Both the position numbers and the translations under genes were made by a program. The notes beneath the pieces were generated by a model. It had not been told where the DNA came from and searched no databases. It worked only from the letters and a program-made list of their open reading frames with translations. A stretch of DNA of 64,000 bases from Burhinus oedicnemus. Taxonomy: Eukaryota; Chordata; Aves; Charadriiformes; Burhinidae. The stretch lies in NCBI GenBank assembly GCA_008921705.1, contig VFFE01008410.1:223714-287713 (forward strand). The letters are read 5' to 3'. Positions 23,946 to 35,100 of this stretch are shown here, one piece after another (position 1 is the stretch's first letter; each line of letters begins with the position of its first letter).

Positions 23946-25770
23946 ATCATTCATGTGACACAGGACAGGGGACACCAGGTACTCATCATGTGTCTTGAGT
24001 TCTTATTGGCTGGTAACAACAAACTGTTTTATGACTGTATGCATTAGGAGAGGATGGTGGCCTTGATATTGTGCCTCGTATTTTGTTTGGTTCCTTCACA
24101 AAAATCCTGAATTCCAGTTCTCTTTTCCTCATTGGGATATTTTATGGCTCCAGTCCTGTTCTCCATTACCTTCACACCTTATCTTTAGGTCAGTTTGTTC
24201 TTCCTTTTCTTTTACATGAAATCACACATATAGCACTCTGCAGCAAATAACTGCTAACTCTTCTTTTAACCCCCGTTCTGCTGTTTCTTATGGTGTGCAT
24301 GTGAGCACGTGCACACACATACACAAATATTTTTTCGTACTTCATTTGTACCGATCTTAATACTTTTGTTTTAAATCTCTTCAGAAGAGTAGGAAATCGT
24401 TCACTTAATAATTTCTGAAAGTCATTGATATTTGCATTCTGATGTTGCGACTGTGCATACTGCATACTATTCTCATACTGGAATACATTCCTTTACAGTT
24501 TGCTAAGTATGGAGTTCAGAGAGGTGTGAAAGCTTCCTTTCTGGAAGAGAAAAGGAAAGCTCCAGCATCCGGTGCTGTGACAGATTTAGCGTGCTAGCTA
24601 AGCACTCCCACGCTGGCTGCTGACTGGGGTGTTCTCCTGTCTGTGCTGCTGATCCTCTGCTCTGCGGGAGCACGGGCATTGCTCCCACCGCCGGGCGTCA
24701 AGGGAGGAAAGAAGACTTTCCGTTCCGTGAATACTGCTGTTGTGAGAAGGAAGACTCTAAAGGGGAAATTCTGATGATGCTGGTGAAGTAGTTTGAAAGC
24801 CTTTGTGAAAATAGGACTGCCTCTGAAAGAGCTGAGATTGACAGGTTTTGCTGGTTTTCAAAATTTACTGGTTTAAAATGTTTGCAATTTGCTTGTAATT
24901 TCCGCACGAGCAAACACAGTGAATCAGGAGCCAGAATACACTCTATCATCCAGAAATAAATACCCAGGGGTGAAATCTGGGCTCCACTGAAGCCAATGAA
25001 AGCTCTGGTTACTTTCTCAGTAGAAGTCATGGATGCTTGATTTGCATATTCTTATACAATTATTTTACAGTGTGGAAGATAGGTCACCCTGAGACAAAGC
25101 TGCTGACAAAGCAAAAGCATATTATCCTCTTAAATTTGTTATCCTTTGCAAATTGCTTATTGGGAGGCAACTTATTTCACAGATGGGAGTTTTCATCACT
25201 AGGCAGTATTATGTGTTTAACACTGTGTCAGAGAACAAGGCTGAGAACTACTTATGAGTCCGGTTTTTGGTGAGAGAAGACGGGCACATCCTATAAACGT
25301 GCTTGCCACCCTGGAAGTTGCCTGCTAATTCCTGACCTCGCTGGTTTGTGTGTCGTTTTCAAATCCCATCCTCACTGCAGCCGCCACCTTCTGTATTCAT
25401 ACAATAAAAGGAAACTAGTGCTAGGGACAGCTGGGTCCCCAGGCAAAAGCACTGGGACAGCTATGCCTGGCCTACAGGCTTAGATTGCAGGTTTCTTGCT
25501 TATTAAAGCTAAATCTTGATTTGACTATTACCTTTTGCTTATGTTGGGGTGGCACATGGGAGCCTGATCAGTCTGGAGCCCCGCTACACCTAAGACAAGT
25601 AGGTATACAAATGCAGAAGATGGGGCATGGTCTGCCTTCTTCAATTTATCGTCAGGTTGGCTTTAGACAGGCACAGTTGGTGTGAATGCAGCAGTACTTG
25701 GAGGAGTGCCAGGCCATCTACCTTCTCATGCAACCTCAGGTGGCAGACAAGTCTTTCTCCTCATTAGTAG

Positions 25771-25878
25771 ATCGTAGAATAAAATCATAGAATTGTCTAG
25801 GTTAGAAGGGACCTTTAAGATGGAGTCCAACTGTCAACCTAACACTGCCAAAACCACCACTAAACCACATCCCTAACA
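25771..25878 (-). mobile_element. Short CR1 3' fragment, antisense
   Basis: Two degenerate copies of the inverted CR1 tail (CGTAGAAT and AATCATAGAATTG) lead into TAGGTTAGAAGGGACCTTTAAG and the GAGTCCAAC and AACACTGCCAAAACCACCACT blocks. Similarity ends after about 108 bp, so it is strongly 5'-truncated. Confidence 0.9.
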
Positions 25879-25949
25879 GATCTGCTGGTCAGCAGCATAT
25901 GTCAAACTCCTTTCCTCACTATCTTTACTTTGGTTGAATAAATGAGCAG

Positions 25950-26057
25950 GTTTTTTTGTTGTTTTTTTTTGGGTTGATTGTTTTTGGGGGGGTTTTCTGG
26001 GTTTGGTTGCTTTTTGGGGTTTTTGTTTGTTTGTTTTGCGTGGGGTTTTTTTGTTGT

Positions 26058-26092
<35 letters not shown>

Positions 26093-26127
26093 CAGTTTTC
26101 AAAAAAANNNNNNNNNNNNNNNNNNNN

Positions 26128-26193
<66 letters not shown>
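25950..26193. repeat. T/G-rich low-complexity tract around an assembly gap
   Basis: T runs with scattered GGG and GGTTTT words lead to a T-run, AACCCAGTTTTC, an A-run, 20 N, and then a T-run of about 66 nt. It is the strand-complement counterpart of the A/C-rich tracts elsewhere in the window. Its true length is unknown. Confidence 0.85.
26108..26127. other. Assembly gap (20 N)
   Basis: Twenty N lie between an A-run and a long T-run. The fixed N count equals that of the other gap, so it is probably a placeholder and not a measured size. Confidence 0.95.
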
Positions 26194-26194
<1 letters not shown>

Positions 26195-27162
26195 TATTAA
26201 GTAGGCAAGCTGTTGTTGCTGTAACGTGATTATCAGTACCACCATATGCCTTAAAATCTCACTTGCTCTAGAGGCATGAGATTATCCAGCACTTGCAGTA
26301 AGCACCCAGCTGCAATAGCATTGTGTGAAACAGGTGTGTGCACTGCATTGATCAATGCTAATGGAAGCATAAAGTTGCCCATGGGTAAATCGGTGGCTGG
26401 CAGCACTCTAATTAAACCTTCCTTTGAAATAAATGAGAGATCTGTCATTTTGGCCTCTTGTTCTGAAGGGCATGCTTTTATTTAGAGATTTTTCCAACTT
26501 AAATTTTTAGGAGGTTTTATAAATGCCTGAAGCAGCAGAAGTCTCTGAATCATCTTTCTCCTTTTAAACCTTTGGTTTAGAAATGATTTTTCTAAAAGCT
26601 GATGTGTAGTAGCAGCAGCAGCAGAATACAATTTCCTTCTAAATCTGAGACCAAACTTCTGAAACCCTCCTAAAGTGAGGCCCAGCTAGTTTAAGGCTTT
26701 CGGGTGATTCAGTAAGCAGGTAACCTACAGGTCTGTAAATAGTTCTGTTCTTCAAGGATGGTGTGGGAAAATAACAATTAGTTATTTTTAAAAATTGTAT
26801 GAATGTACTTGACAGCACAAACCCAGTGTTATGACAATAAAATACAGTTTACCATGCATAATTTTTTATCTGTGTTGAGGCATATTCCTTACATCTTCAG
26901 TAGATATTGATACAGGATTTTCCTTTGCTTATTTTACTCTAATGTGCCAAAAGCATTGTCTTTTAAGAAGCTGTTTTCTCTTTCGTTGCTTCATCCAGCT
27001 TCACTGTTTGCTGTGCATCTGTGTCTAGGATGTGGTTGTGTCCCTACTCCTCATTTCCTCCCTCCTCTTCTAGAAGGGCAAAAGTAGTAGCAGCAATGTA
27101 GAATGCAGTTGGGTATCCTTCATGGGATGTTTTTATTATTCACTAGCAACATGACTTTGCTT
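26194..27162. other. No gene recognised
   Basis: Intron-like sequence with a short run of AGC triplets near 26609-26623. I see no repeat family or exon. Confidence 0.55.
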
Positions 27163-27166
27163 AGAC

Positions 27167-27799
27167 TGATACCGAAAAGCCGGTTAAAATACACTCTCTA
27201 AGACTTAATTTGAAGTTTTAGAAAGCAGGCATTCTTTATTACAGCGCTGGGTGCACGGGGGATAGTTCCACCTATCGTGCACATCCAAGCTTCTTTAGGT
27301 TACATCTTAAATGTCAGTATCTCATACATATTCACGAACAGGTAAATCTTTCCCAAGAATAGGTGGTATCATAAAGTTCACTCCTCCTTGCGCAGGCGCA
27401 GTCTTATCTGGTGGTCTTCTTCGGGGGTCTTCTGGATGAAGGCTGGCAGTCTTCCTCGTTGTCAGCTTTTCACCCTTCCCCAATTGTAGCATTGTCAAAC
27501 CACAATACGGGTTTCTTCTGGTTAACTTGCTTGCTAGCTCCCCTATCTGTTGTATATCACATAGTCTTTGACCTCGGTTTAGTCATTCGGGTGATAAACC
27601 ATCCTTTATCTTGTAGATTCATGTTCTTGGTTCTTCCCACCCTTGGGCCTCAGTCTCTGTTTTCATAGCTTAGCAGCAATTTAAGTTCATGTTATCTTTT
27701 GGCTAAGTACACGGTATAGTGTGCTATAGTTTAACTTTATTGACTAGTTTATCCCCAAACTATGTTTGTCATTCATTTTCTAAAATACATCCTATATCA
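27167..27799 (-). mobile_element. Solo LTR, family 1, second locus (ERV1-like)
   Basis: This is a 633-bp LTR highly similar to 5439-6090. On the + strand it starts TGATACCG and ends TATATCA, so its ends form a short inverted repeat (TGATA...TATCA). It is flanked by the 4-bp duplication AGAC at 27163-27166 and 27800-27803. The different target site shows it is an independent insertion from the 5.4-kb locus. The minus-strand AATAAA signal is conserved about 70 nt from the 3' end. One deletion relative to the first locus lies near 27370. There are no internal genes. Confidence 0.85.
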
Positions 27800-28139
27800 A
27801 GACCACTCCATAAAGGTGCTATAAACATGCTCGCACTATGGAATGTGAGTTTACATATGAGGAGCTAATGTGAAATAACTAGAATGTCCCGGCAGGCCAA
27901 CAGCACTTAAAGAATTGGATTTTGGCACACATTCTTTGCAGCTTTATTCAAGCAAGCACAGGAGAAGGAATTGCAATTATCTCGGACATTTCATAGTTAG
28001 AAAAAAGAAAAGCAGTCAGAAAAGCGAAAAAAAAAATAATCAAGTTTTAGTTAAACATGGGATTTTGCTGTTTACTGCAAAGGTAATAGAGCCTCCATGG
28101 AAGGCATGGTTCATCTTGGACTTCAGACACATTTTGTTT

Positions 28140-28208
28140 AAAAAAAAAAAACAAAAAACCAAAAAAACCCCAAAACCCAAAAAACCAACCAACCAAAAAA
28201 CCCCTCCA
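28140..28208 (+). repeat. A/C-rich low-complexity tract
   Basis: A 12-A run leads into AAAACC, AACCCC and CCAACCAACC words, made almost only of A and C for about 68 nt. Confidence 0.85.
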
Positions 28209-29681
28209 CCTTTGACAGTCTTCCATGTTTGTTATGGTAATGCTTCTATTGGTTTTAATTGGAGTTTTGTAATAGCTGGAGGTTGGCTGGATAATAGCGC
28301 AAACTCATATAAGCACCAATATAGACAGTGGTGCAAATTTTTAAGCCACCTTATGTTTCGTTAATAATGTGTGAATTATTTTGTTTATAGAAATAATTTA
28401 ATTATTGGACTTATTCATTTTGAATAGAGCTGCTTAGAATTACCATCATGAACCTAATTAGTTGTGTTGTAGATAAGTGGTGCTCTTTGTTACAAGCTTC
28501 CCCTTTCTTGTGTTTTCTGTGCCTGGAGGGAATGCTTAGGATGGAGAATTTAAATCCTCATCTAGAGTGCTGTTAAAGGCAGTTAAATGGAAATTATTAT
28601 TCGCTCCCCCTTTTTACTGGATTGCTGAGGAACAATAGAGGTTAGTATTGAATGTTCATTTTCATGGTAGCGCTTTCTTCTTCTTGTCTATAAATATTTC
28701 CTAACTGTCACATTTAGGAATATTTTTGTTCCTTATTTATAAAAAAGGAGCATGGTTGCCTAAGGCCTCGCACTGTGGCGTATTGATTGAAATCAGCACA
28801 ATATGTACTGGGACTGCAGAAGCACGGCCGTCTCTGTAGCTGAGTTGAATGTAAATGCTCATTTCCCCCAGTACTTTCTGAAGGCTTTGTTGATTAGCAT
28901 CTGATATATGAATTTCAACACGCCTGTAGACACCGTAGGGATCTATTGAGAACAAACAGAAGACGTCCACATTGTGCATGCTTTTATCCAAAGCTTCCTT
29001 GGGGAAAAGACTATGAATTGTTTACATTTGTCCTACTGCTCTGCATCTGTAAACAGTCTCAGTATTCCTTATGTTTTCTAAATATCTGATCTCCTCAGTA
29101 TTCCTGGCATAGATAAAACCTCTGGCATGTTTGTTTGCAAGTCTTTTTCACAGGTTAAATCTCTCATGCAGATATTGACTTACATGATTTTACCATTGCA
29201 CTGGTCTTTGCATTAACATTGAGTTGATTGCAAGTAAGCTGGTATTTGGAAATAAGGTTAAATGCATTTTGCTTTTAGGAAGTAATAAAATAGTTTCTTC
29301 AGGTAACATTTATGGATTTATCATAGCTACCTATACTGTGCTCATAACTATAGTGTATTGTAACTCAGATCGTGAATGGGTGTATCATAACAGTCCTTTT
29401 CATTGCGTAGCAGATGCTGTCCTCTATGTTTTTCAAACGGAAAGTTGAGGAACAGTTTTCTTAAGGTCATATTAAGTGTCTATAGCAAAGCATGAATTGA
29501 AAACAACTGTCCTTTAAAGTTTAATTTTCAGCTCTTTCAGAAGGCTGACTGAGCTCATAAGAACAAATAAGGAGCCCCCAGTTTGTCAACCTGCTATAAA
29601 GAGAGTACAAAACATGTAGTGGTTGGTTTGTTTGGTTTTTTTCTCCAATACGGGGCATATGAAGTAAATGGCCTGTTACAT

Positions 29682-29710
29682 TAAAAAAAAACAAACCCAA
29701 ACAAACACAC
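29682..29710 (+). repeat. A/C-rich low-complexity tract, short
   Basis: A nine-A run is followed by ACAAACCCAAACAAACACAC. It is the same type of sequence as 7257-7322 and 28140-28208. Confidence 0.75.
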
Positions 29711-31189
29711 AGAAATCCTGTTAATGTTGTGTGGCATAGAGCATAAAACTGATCATCATGAGCCTGGAAATAATGGAATTACCAATGCTTAGACAGTTAC
29801 TTGGGTACAACTGAATTTTGATCAATTATCTCATATTCCTTTTGACCAGGGGACTAGTTAAGTCTGGGAACCTTGTTTGCTGTTTTGAGCTGAAAGAGGA
29901 ATTATTGATGGTGTCGAGCATATTTCCATCTTCTGCCTCTCTGCTGGAGAGCTCAGTATCCTGCTTTCTCAAACACAGGAGGAATTAGACAAATGGGACA
30001 CTTCTGGAGCTGTAAAACAACAAGCTGTTTTCAGCTAGCCTGTCAGCCCAGAAGTTCATGGTCTAGTTTTCTTGCCTGTATGCCCATGCTGATTCAGGCT
30101 GAGTTCTCAATCTGATTCTCAGTTTTCAATCTGCTTCCCTGCGTGGGCTGTCCATCTCATATGCACACAATACCTATTAAATTTCTTCTCTCATTATTTT
30201 GACTAAACGTGCATCTGTCTGTGTTTTGATTGCGATGTGCCTATTATATGCATTTGAATACTTTCATCACTTCAGTATTAGATTCCAAAAGGAGAAACCT
30301 ATTGGCCTCTCTCAGCCATCTTAAATGAGCGTCAGGAGGTCATGTCAACTGCATAAAAATTTAATCTAAATTATGAATAAATTTTAGAGGCATAAATCTT
30401 TCCTACTCTTTAAGAAAACAGATATAACATGACTGGAACCCATCAGTCACTTCTGCATGGATGCTGTTTGCACTGCAGTGCTGCCCAAGAAACACAAGTC
30501 AGGTTCAGATTCAGTGCTACCTACTGTGTTCTTCAAGAATAAAACACAGCCGTTGTCCAAGACCCTAGACAATCTGCATACCTGAAGTGTAAGGGAACAG
30601 GGAATGATAAACAACCAAATGATCTGAACTGAGCTCTGAGCGTACACCTGAAAGAAAGCCCACGGAGACAGAGATTCCCAGTTAGGCTGAATGCTGGCTT
30701 GGATTTACTAGCACAGAAACTGCCATGTGCAGGTTGATTTCAGCAGCATTCAGGCTGGCAGGGTGTAAAATATTGGAGGTAAGTTGAGGAAATAATGTGA
30801 TGTGGCTCCATTTAGACACATCTTACAGGAGGGCAGTTTTGTACCAGCTGGTTTTGAGGGAAGGGCTGGAGCCTGCTCAGCCATTCACCCCCCTGCTTAG
30901 CCTTGCCTTGAGGGGGTTTCCTCACAGACCTATGTCTGCCAGTGATTGCTCCTTAGCAGAAAAATGTTAGAGAAACCTGAGCTTTGGTTAACGAATTGTG
31001 AAGAAAGGAAAAAAAAAAAAAAAGTTAAAAAAAACCTCAAAACTTTTCTCTGAAACAGAGACACAGAATTGCAAGTGACTAACAGAATATTAAGTGGTAA
31101 GTGGGCATTGAATTTGTGCCACAAAATAAGGCCTGTCCCTGACATTTAACCCAGTGAGGAATCTCTAGTAAAGATTTCCATCTGTGGTG

Positions 31190-32105
31190 CTATAGAATCA
31201 CCTAGGTTGGAAGGGACCTTTAAGGCCATTGAGTCCAACCATGTGGGAAGATTCTTGATGGAAAGTGAGCATCCTGTGATCACTCCAAGTCCCAATGATC
31301 TGTGTGTGGCCTGTAGGTAAGTTATGGAAGTGTTGCACTGGAAAGGTTACTTGCGGTCAACACAGTAAGAGAGTAAACAAGAATGGAGGAGGAGGTTGCA
31401 CTGAAGGCCGAACCTGAAGCAGGATGTAGGTGGACAAAGCATCCGCTTGGACTTGTACTTTGAGCCAATCAAGAGTAGCCTTAGGCGCGTGCTTAATGAG
31501 GTAAACCAATCAGTAAGTTGTTGGTGCGTTATCTCGAACAGCACAACGTATATTAACTGAGCTATCTGCACAATAAAGTGGCATTAACCTGATCATATTG
31601 GTCGTTGTGTTGTGTCCGAGCCTTCTGCGTCAACACAACCAGAAACCTAACAGCGCCAACACCACCATTAAACCATGTCCCTCAGCACCACGTCTACCCA
31701 TCTTTTAAGTACCTCCAGGGATGGTGATTCCGCCACTTCCCTGGGCAGCCTGTTCCAATGTTTGATAACCCTTTCGGTGAAGAAATTTTTCCTAATATCC
31801 AATCTATACCTCCCCTGGTGCAATTTGAGGCCATTTCCTCTTGTCTTATTGCTTGTTATTTGGGAGAAGAGATTGACCCCCACCTCTCTACAACCTCCTT
31901 TCAGGTAGTTGTAGAGAGCAATAAGGTCTCCCCTCAGCCTTCTCTTCTCCAGACTAAACAATCCTAATTAATTCAGCCGCTCCTCATAAGACTTCTTCTC
32001 TAGGCCCTTCACCAGCTTCATTGACCTTCTCTGGACACGCTCCAGAACCTCAATGTCTGTCTTGTAGTGAGGGACCCAAAACTGAACACAGACATTTGCC
32101 TAGGA
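31190..32105 (-). mobile_element. CR1 LINE 3' fragment, split by an LTR insertion
   Basis: The CR1 3' end reads antisense at 31190-31241 (TAGAATCACCTAGGTTGG through GAGTCCAACCA). It resumes at 31642 (GAAACCTAACAGCGCC, then AACACCACCATTAAACCATG) and continues past the CCTTCTCTTCTCCAGACTAAA block to the TGAACACAGACATTTGCC block near 32100. Together about 515 bp of CR1 remain. The insertion at 31242-31635 is younger than the CR1. The fragment is antisense to BICD1 and non-coding. Confidence 0.95.
31242..31635 (+). mobile_element. Solo LTR, alpharetrovirus/ERVK-like, nested in CR1
   Basis: This 394-bp element begins TGTGGGAAG and ends GCGTCAACA. It is flanked by a 6-bp target-site duplication, CAACCA, at 31236-31241 and 31636-31641. 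Two CCAAT boxes (31465-31469 and 31506-31510), a TATA-like TATATTA at 31549 and AATAAA at 31572-31577 follow in order. The short spacing from TATA to AATAAA, with R after the signal, is the layout of avian leukosis-type LTRs. The 6-bp duplication is also typical of alpharetroviruses and related avian ERVK elements. It lies in the BICD1 sense direction. Only the LTR remains, with no gag, pol or env. Confidence 0.85.
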
Positions 32106-35100
32106 GATATGCTACCCTCTCGGATAATCCAAAACGGCTTTTTCCCTGCTTTTGTGTTAGGAATGTGGAGGTAACTAATACATAATACATTCTACTTTGC
32201 AGCAAGTTAGCAGCTGAAATAGGTAATCATTTGAACAAGTTCAATGCTGTTGCATTATGCATCAGAAAAACTACATTAGGTGTCAAAGCCATAAAGGTAG
32301 GCTGCCTGCTCGTCCTGATAGCAGTCAGGTCATGTTTTATTGCTTATTAATCATCACAGACTAGAAGAGTGAGTTTCTGTGCAAACACTTCAGAATTCCT
32401 GCCCCAGGAGGTGGCTAGTAAAAATAAGACTGAAACTCAGAAATGGCATCCTTCATTACCTACTTATGTTTTGAGCTGATCTTTTGATATGTGCTGCTTT
32501 CTATGCCTAAATTAAACATATAGCTTCTCTTTTTTCCTTTTTTTTTAAGTGCTAAATGTAATTTTCATTTTACAGACATCATTTCATGTCGCTCACTGCA
32601 CGTTAGCTTTCTATTGCTGTTTATAGTTGTCATTTAATTTTTTTTTACATACGTTGTTTGGAACAGTCATATTTTCTATTGCTCTTTTACGAATCTGTGC
32701 CCATTTTGTTCACTGCGTTCTATCTTTCATGCTAGTTTGCTTCTGACACTGGAATTTCTGTCTGGGGTTATTTAGAGTTCAATGGCAAATGGCCTTTTCC
32801 TCAAAAGTTATACCTTTCTCCATGATCAGACTGACCTCTTACCTGTGCATGCCCACTGTTGCCATCCTTTATCACGCACTCAAACAAATATTGATCATTA
32901 TTTTATCGTTCTCAAAGTTCAGATTTTAAGACATCCCTAAAAAGTCACGATACTGTTATACAATTCTCAGGTCTCGAAATATATATACAGTGCTTAATGG
33001 CATCTTGTTACTCAGCTTTTATGACCAACTTACAAAAAGGTATCTCTTAACTCAGTCAACAGCATCCTTTCAAACAAAGTCTTGAGAGACGCGATGGGAC
33101 TAGTATAAGGTGAAATTCAGACTGGTCTCTGTTAGGACAGTCTTTGTAGCTGACTTCAGCTGTTGTCACTACACTGGGAGGGGGTTTCTCAAGGGAATAG
33201 AAGCCATAAAGGGCTACACAGCCCCCTCTGAGTCCCAGTTTGAATTTGGAAGACTATGTGCTGTGTCAGAAAAGCTCTGCAATTTGATTGCTGGAACTAA
33301 GAGCCACCAAGGGACCAGAAGTGTTTTCTAAATGGTTTTAATGAGTAGTCGCACAAAGCAAGGCAGCACCATACGGACAAGAACTGTGGTAATTAATGAA
33401 TACAACTGCAAGATACAGGACAGCACCCATCCAAAATACAAATACACAAACAATACAAGAGAGTTGGGCACCATTCCTGCAGTTACAACCACAGTTCTTT
33501 GATTCTGCAGTTACTTCTTCATGGCTAGGTCAGAGAACTCCATAGCCTATGTCGACGTACTTGTCCTAATGCAGTTGAAAAGATGGAAAATCATGGAAGA
33601 CCCTGGCCCTGCTTTTGCCAACCTGGCATCACCTGAAATTTGGTTTAGCAGAAGCTGGTGTGGTACTAATAGAGGTGACAAAGTACTTTTAGGCAGGAAC
33701 AGCATCGCTCCAGGAGCCAAACTACATACCTTCACCATAAATATCTGACCAAAATATTGATATCCTCTTCAAGGATGAGCACAGGGAACACCTGCTCTGC
33801 ATTTGCATGGTATTTTTTCCTCTCCCTTGGTGTCACATGTTATCAAAGGAAAGCTATTTCCCCGGTCAGGCTTCCATAGCAGGCTGGTATTTTCCCATGC
33901 ACAATACTGTAAGATATGTTCAGCAAACCAGTTTGTAACTGACATGACCCAAATGCAAGTGAACTTCCTTTAGCTTGCAGTCCAGGTTGCCACCTTCTCA
34001 TGTTTTGAGCTTCAGCTGCTGCTTCTGCCTTCCATACTTGATGCCAACACCAGTTGCATCCAATTCTCACATAAGGATGCCTGTGTTTGTGCCAAATGCT
34101 CCTCCAGTTTGTATCTCGTCCACCCCTGGCTCTCAGCAGTATGGATTCCCCAGCTCCTGTGGATTTGTTGACTGACCAACATGTTCAGGAGGTAATTGTG
34201 AAGGTTGAAGTGGGCTGTTCCATCTCTGCCAGGCTGCAGCTCGTTCATGCTGCTGGCTGAGCATGGGTGTTTGGGCGAAGCGGTAGTGTGAGGCGTATTA
34301 TCACATCCAGGCCTAGAAACCAGTAGTTGTTGGAAGACAACTGTTGTACCTGTTGTAAAGTTAGTTGACCTGAAAAGTTTTTCAGGTGACTAACTTTTCC
34401 CTCTGTAAGGATGGTTTCTGTGAAATAAGTGAGCACAGTTAATTGAAATATTTATATCATAGCAAGGTTATAAGGATTTATAAATAAGTAAATTATTAAG
34501 TAAATAAGCAAATTATTAAAACATAAAATCAAAATAGAACAAATATCTGGCTACCAGCTGAAAAATATTGATTTACGGCCTAATTTAAAAGTGATCAATC
34601 TCATGGAAGGCCTTAAGTGGGTATGTCTGGAAAGTTTAAACTTTTTGGTGTTCTATACAGACCATGAAATACAAAAGCAGGACTTTTTGCTTGCTTTTTA
34701 ATTAAAACACATCTTGTGTTCCTCTTCTTGTTGCACGGGTCTGCATAATTTCCATCTGTATGGAAAGAAAACTATGCTTCCTTTCTTTCCTTCCCCTGAT
34801 TTTTAACATATTGACAGCAGTTTAAGAAAGAAATTAACTAGTGTAGTATACGGTAATGTTCAAATTTCATTTCATAGGAAGAAATGTTTAATTTTCTCTC
34901 ACACTTTCTGTAGTCATACGTATAAGGAAATGTTAAGTACGCAGTAATTTTCTCTTATGCTATGCACCCTCTCCAAAATTCATGGTCATTCTCAAACATC
35001 ACACATGCTAAAATGCACCTTCAAAATATATTTGAGGAAAACAGTCTGTACCTGGAAGGCCATTGTCACTGTGTACTGGTATTTACCCATACTGCTTTAA

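Larger units (their letters stand above)
18901..25770. other. No gene recognised
   Basis: Intron-like sequence. Contents are a TATG/TGTA run near 19008-19038, a two-unit 16-bp tandem repeat (ACACAACTGTACTTAC) near 22048-22079, an AAAT microsatellite, and TG/CA-rich tracts near 23870-23945 and 24290-24328. Nothing looks like an exon or RNA gene. Confidence 0.55.
27804..31189. other. No gene recognised
   Basis: Intron-like sequence apart from the A/C-rich tracts listed separately. The 149-codon open frame at 27915-28364 runs straight through the A/C-rich tract (lysine- and proline-rich there) and has no recognisable domain, so I read it as chance. Confidence 0.55.

Noticed and set aside
23866..24328. 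Z-DNA-like alternating tract or regulatory element
   Set aside because: The alternation is imperfect and broken. It is adequately described as CA/TG-rich microsatellite sequence.
27915..28364. 149-codon open frame
   Set aside because: It runs through an A/C-rich low-complexity tract that is open by composition. There is no domain, and flanking residues look random.
31668..31967. Overlapping frames of up to 97 codons, including one on the minus strand
   Set aside because: They lie in the CR1 3' region. The same minus-strand type of frame ([13 protein letters not shown] versus MFSLQKRRLREDL) recurs at 18162-18368. It reflects the remnant of the CR1 open reading frame end and is not a host gene.
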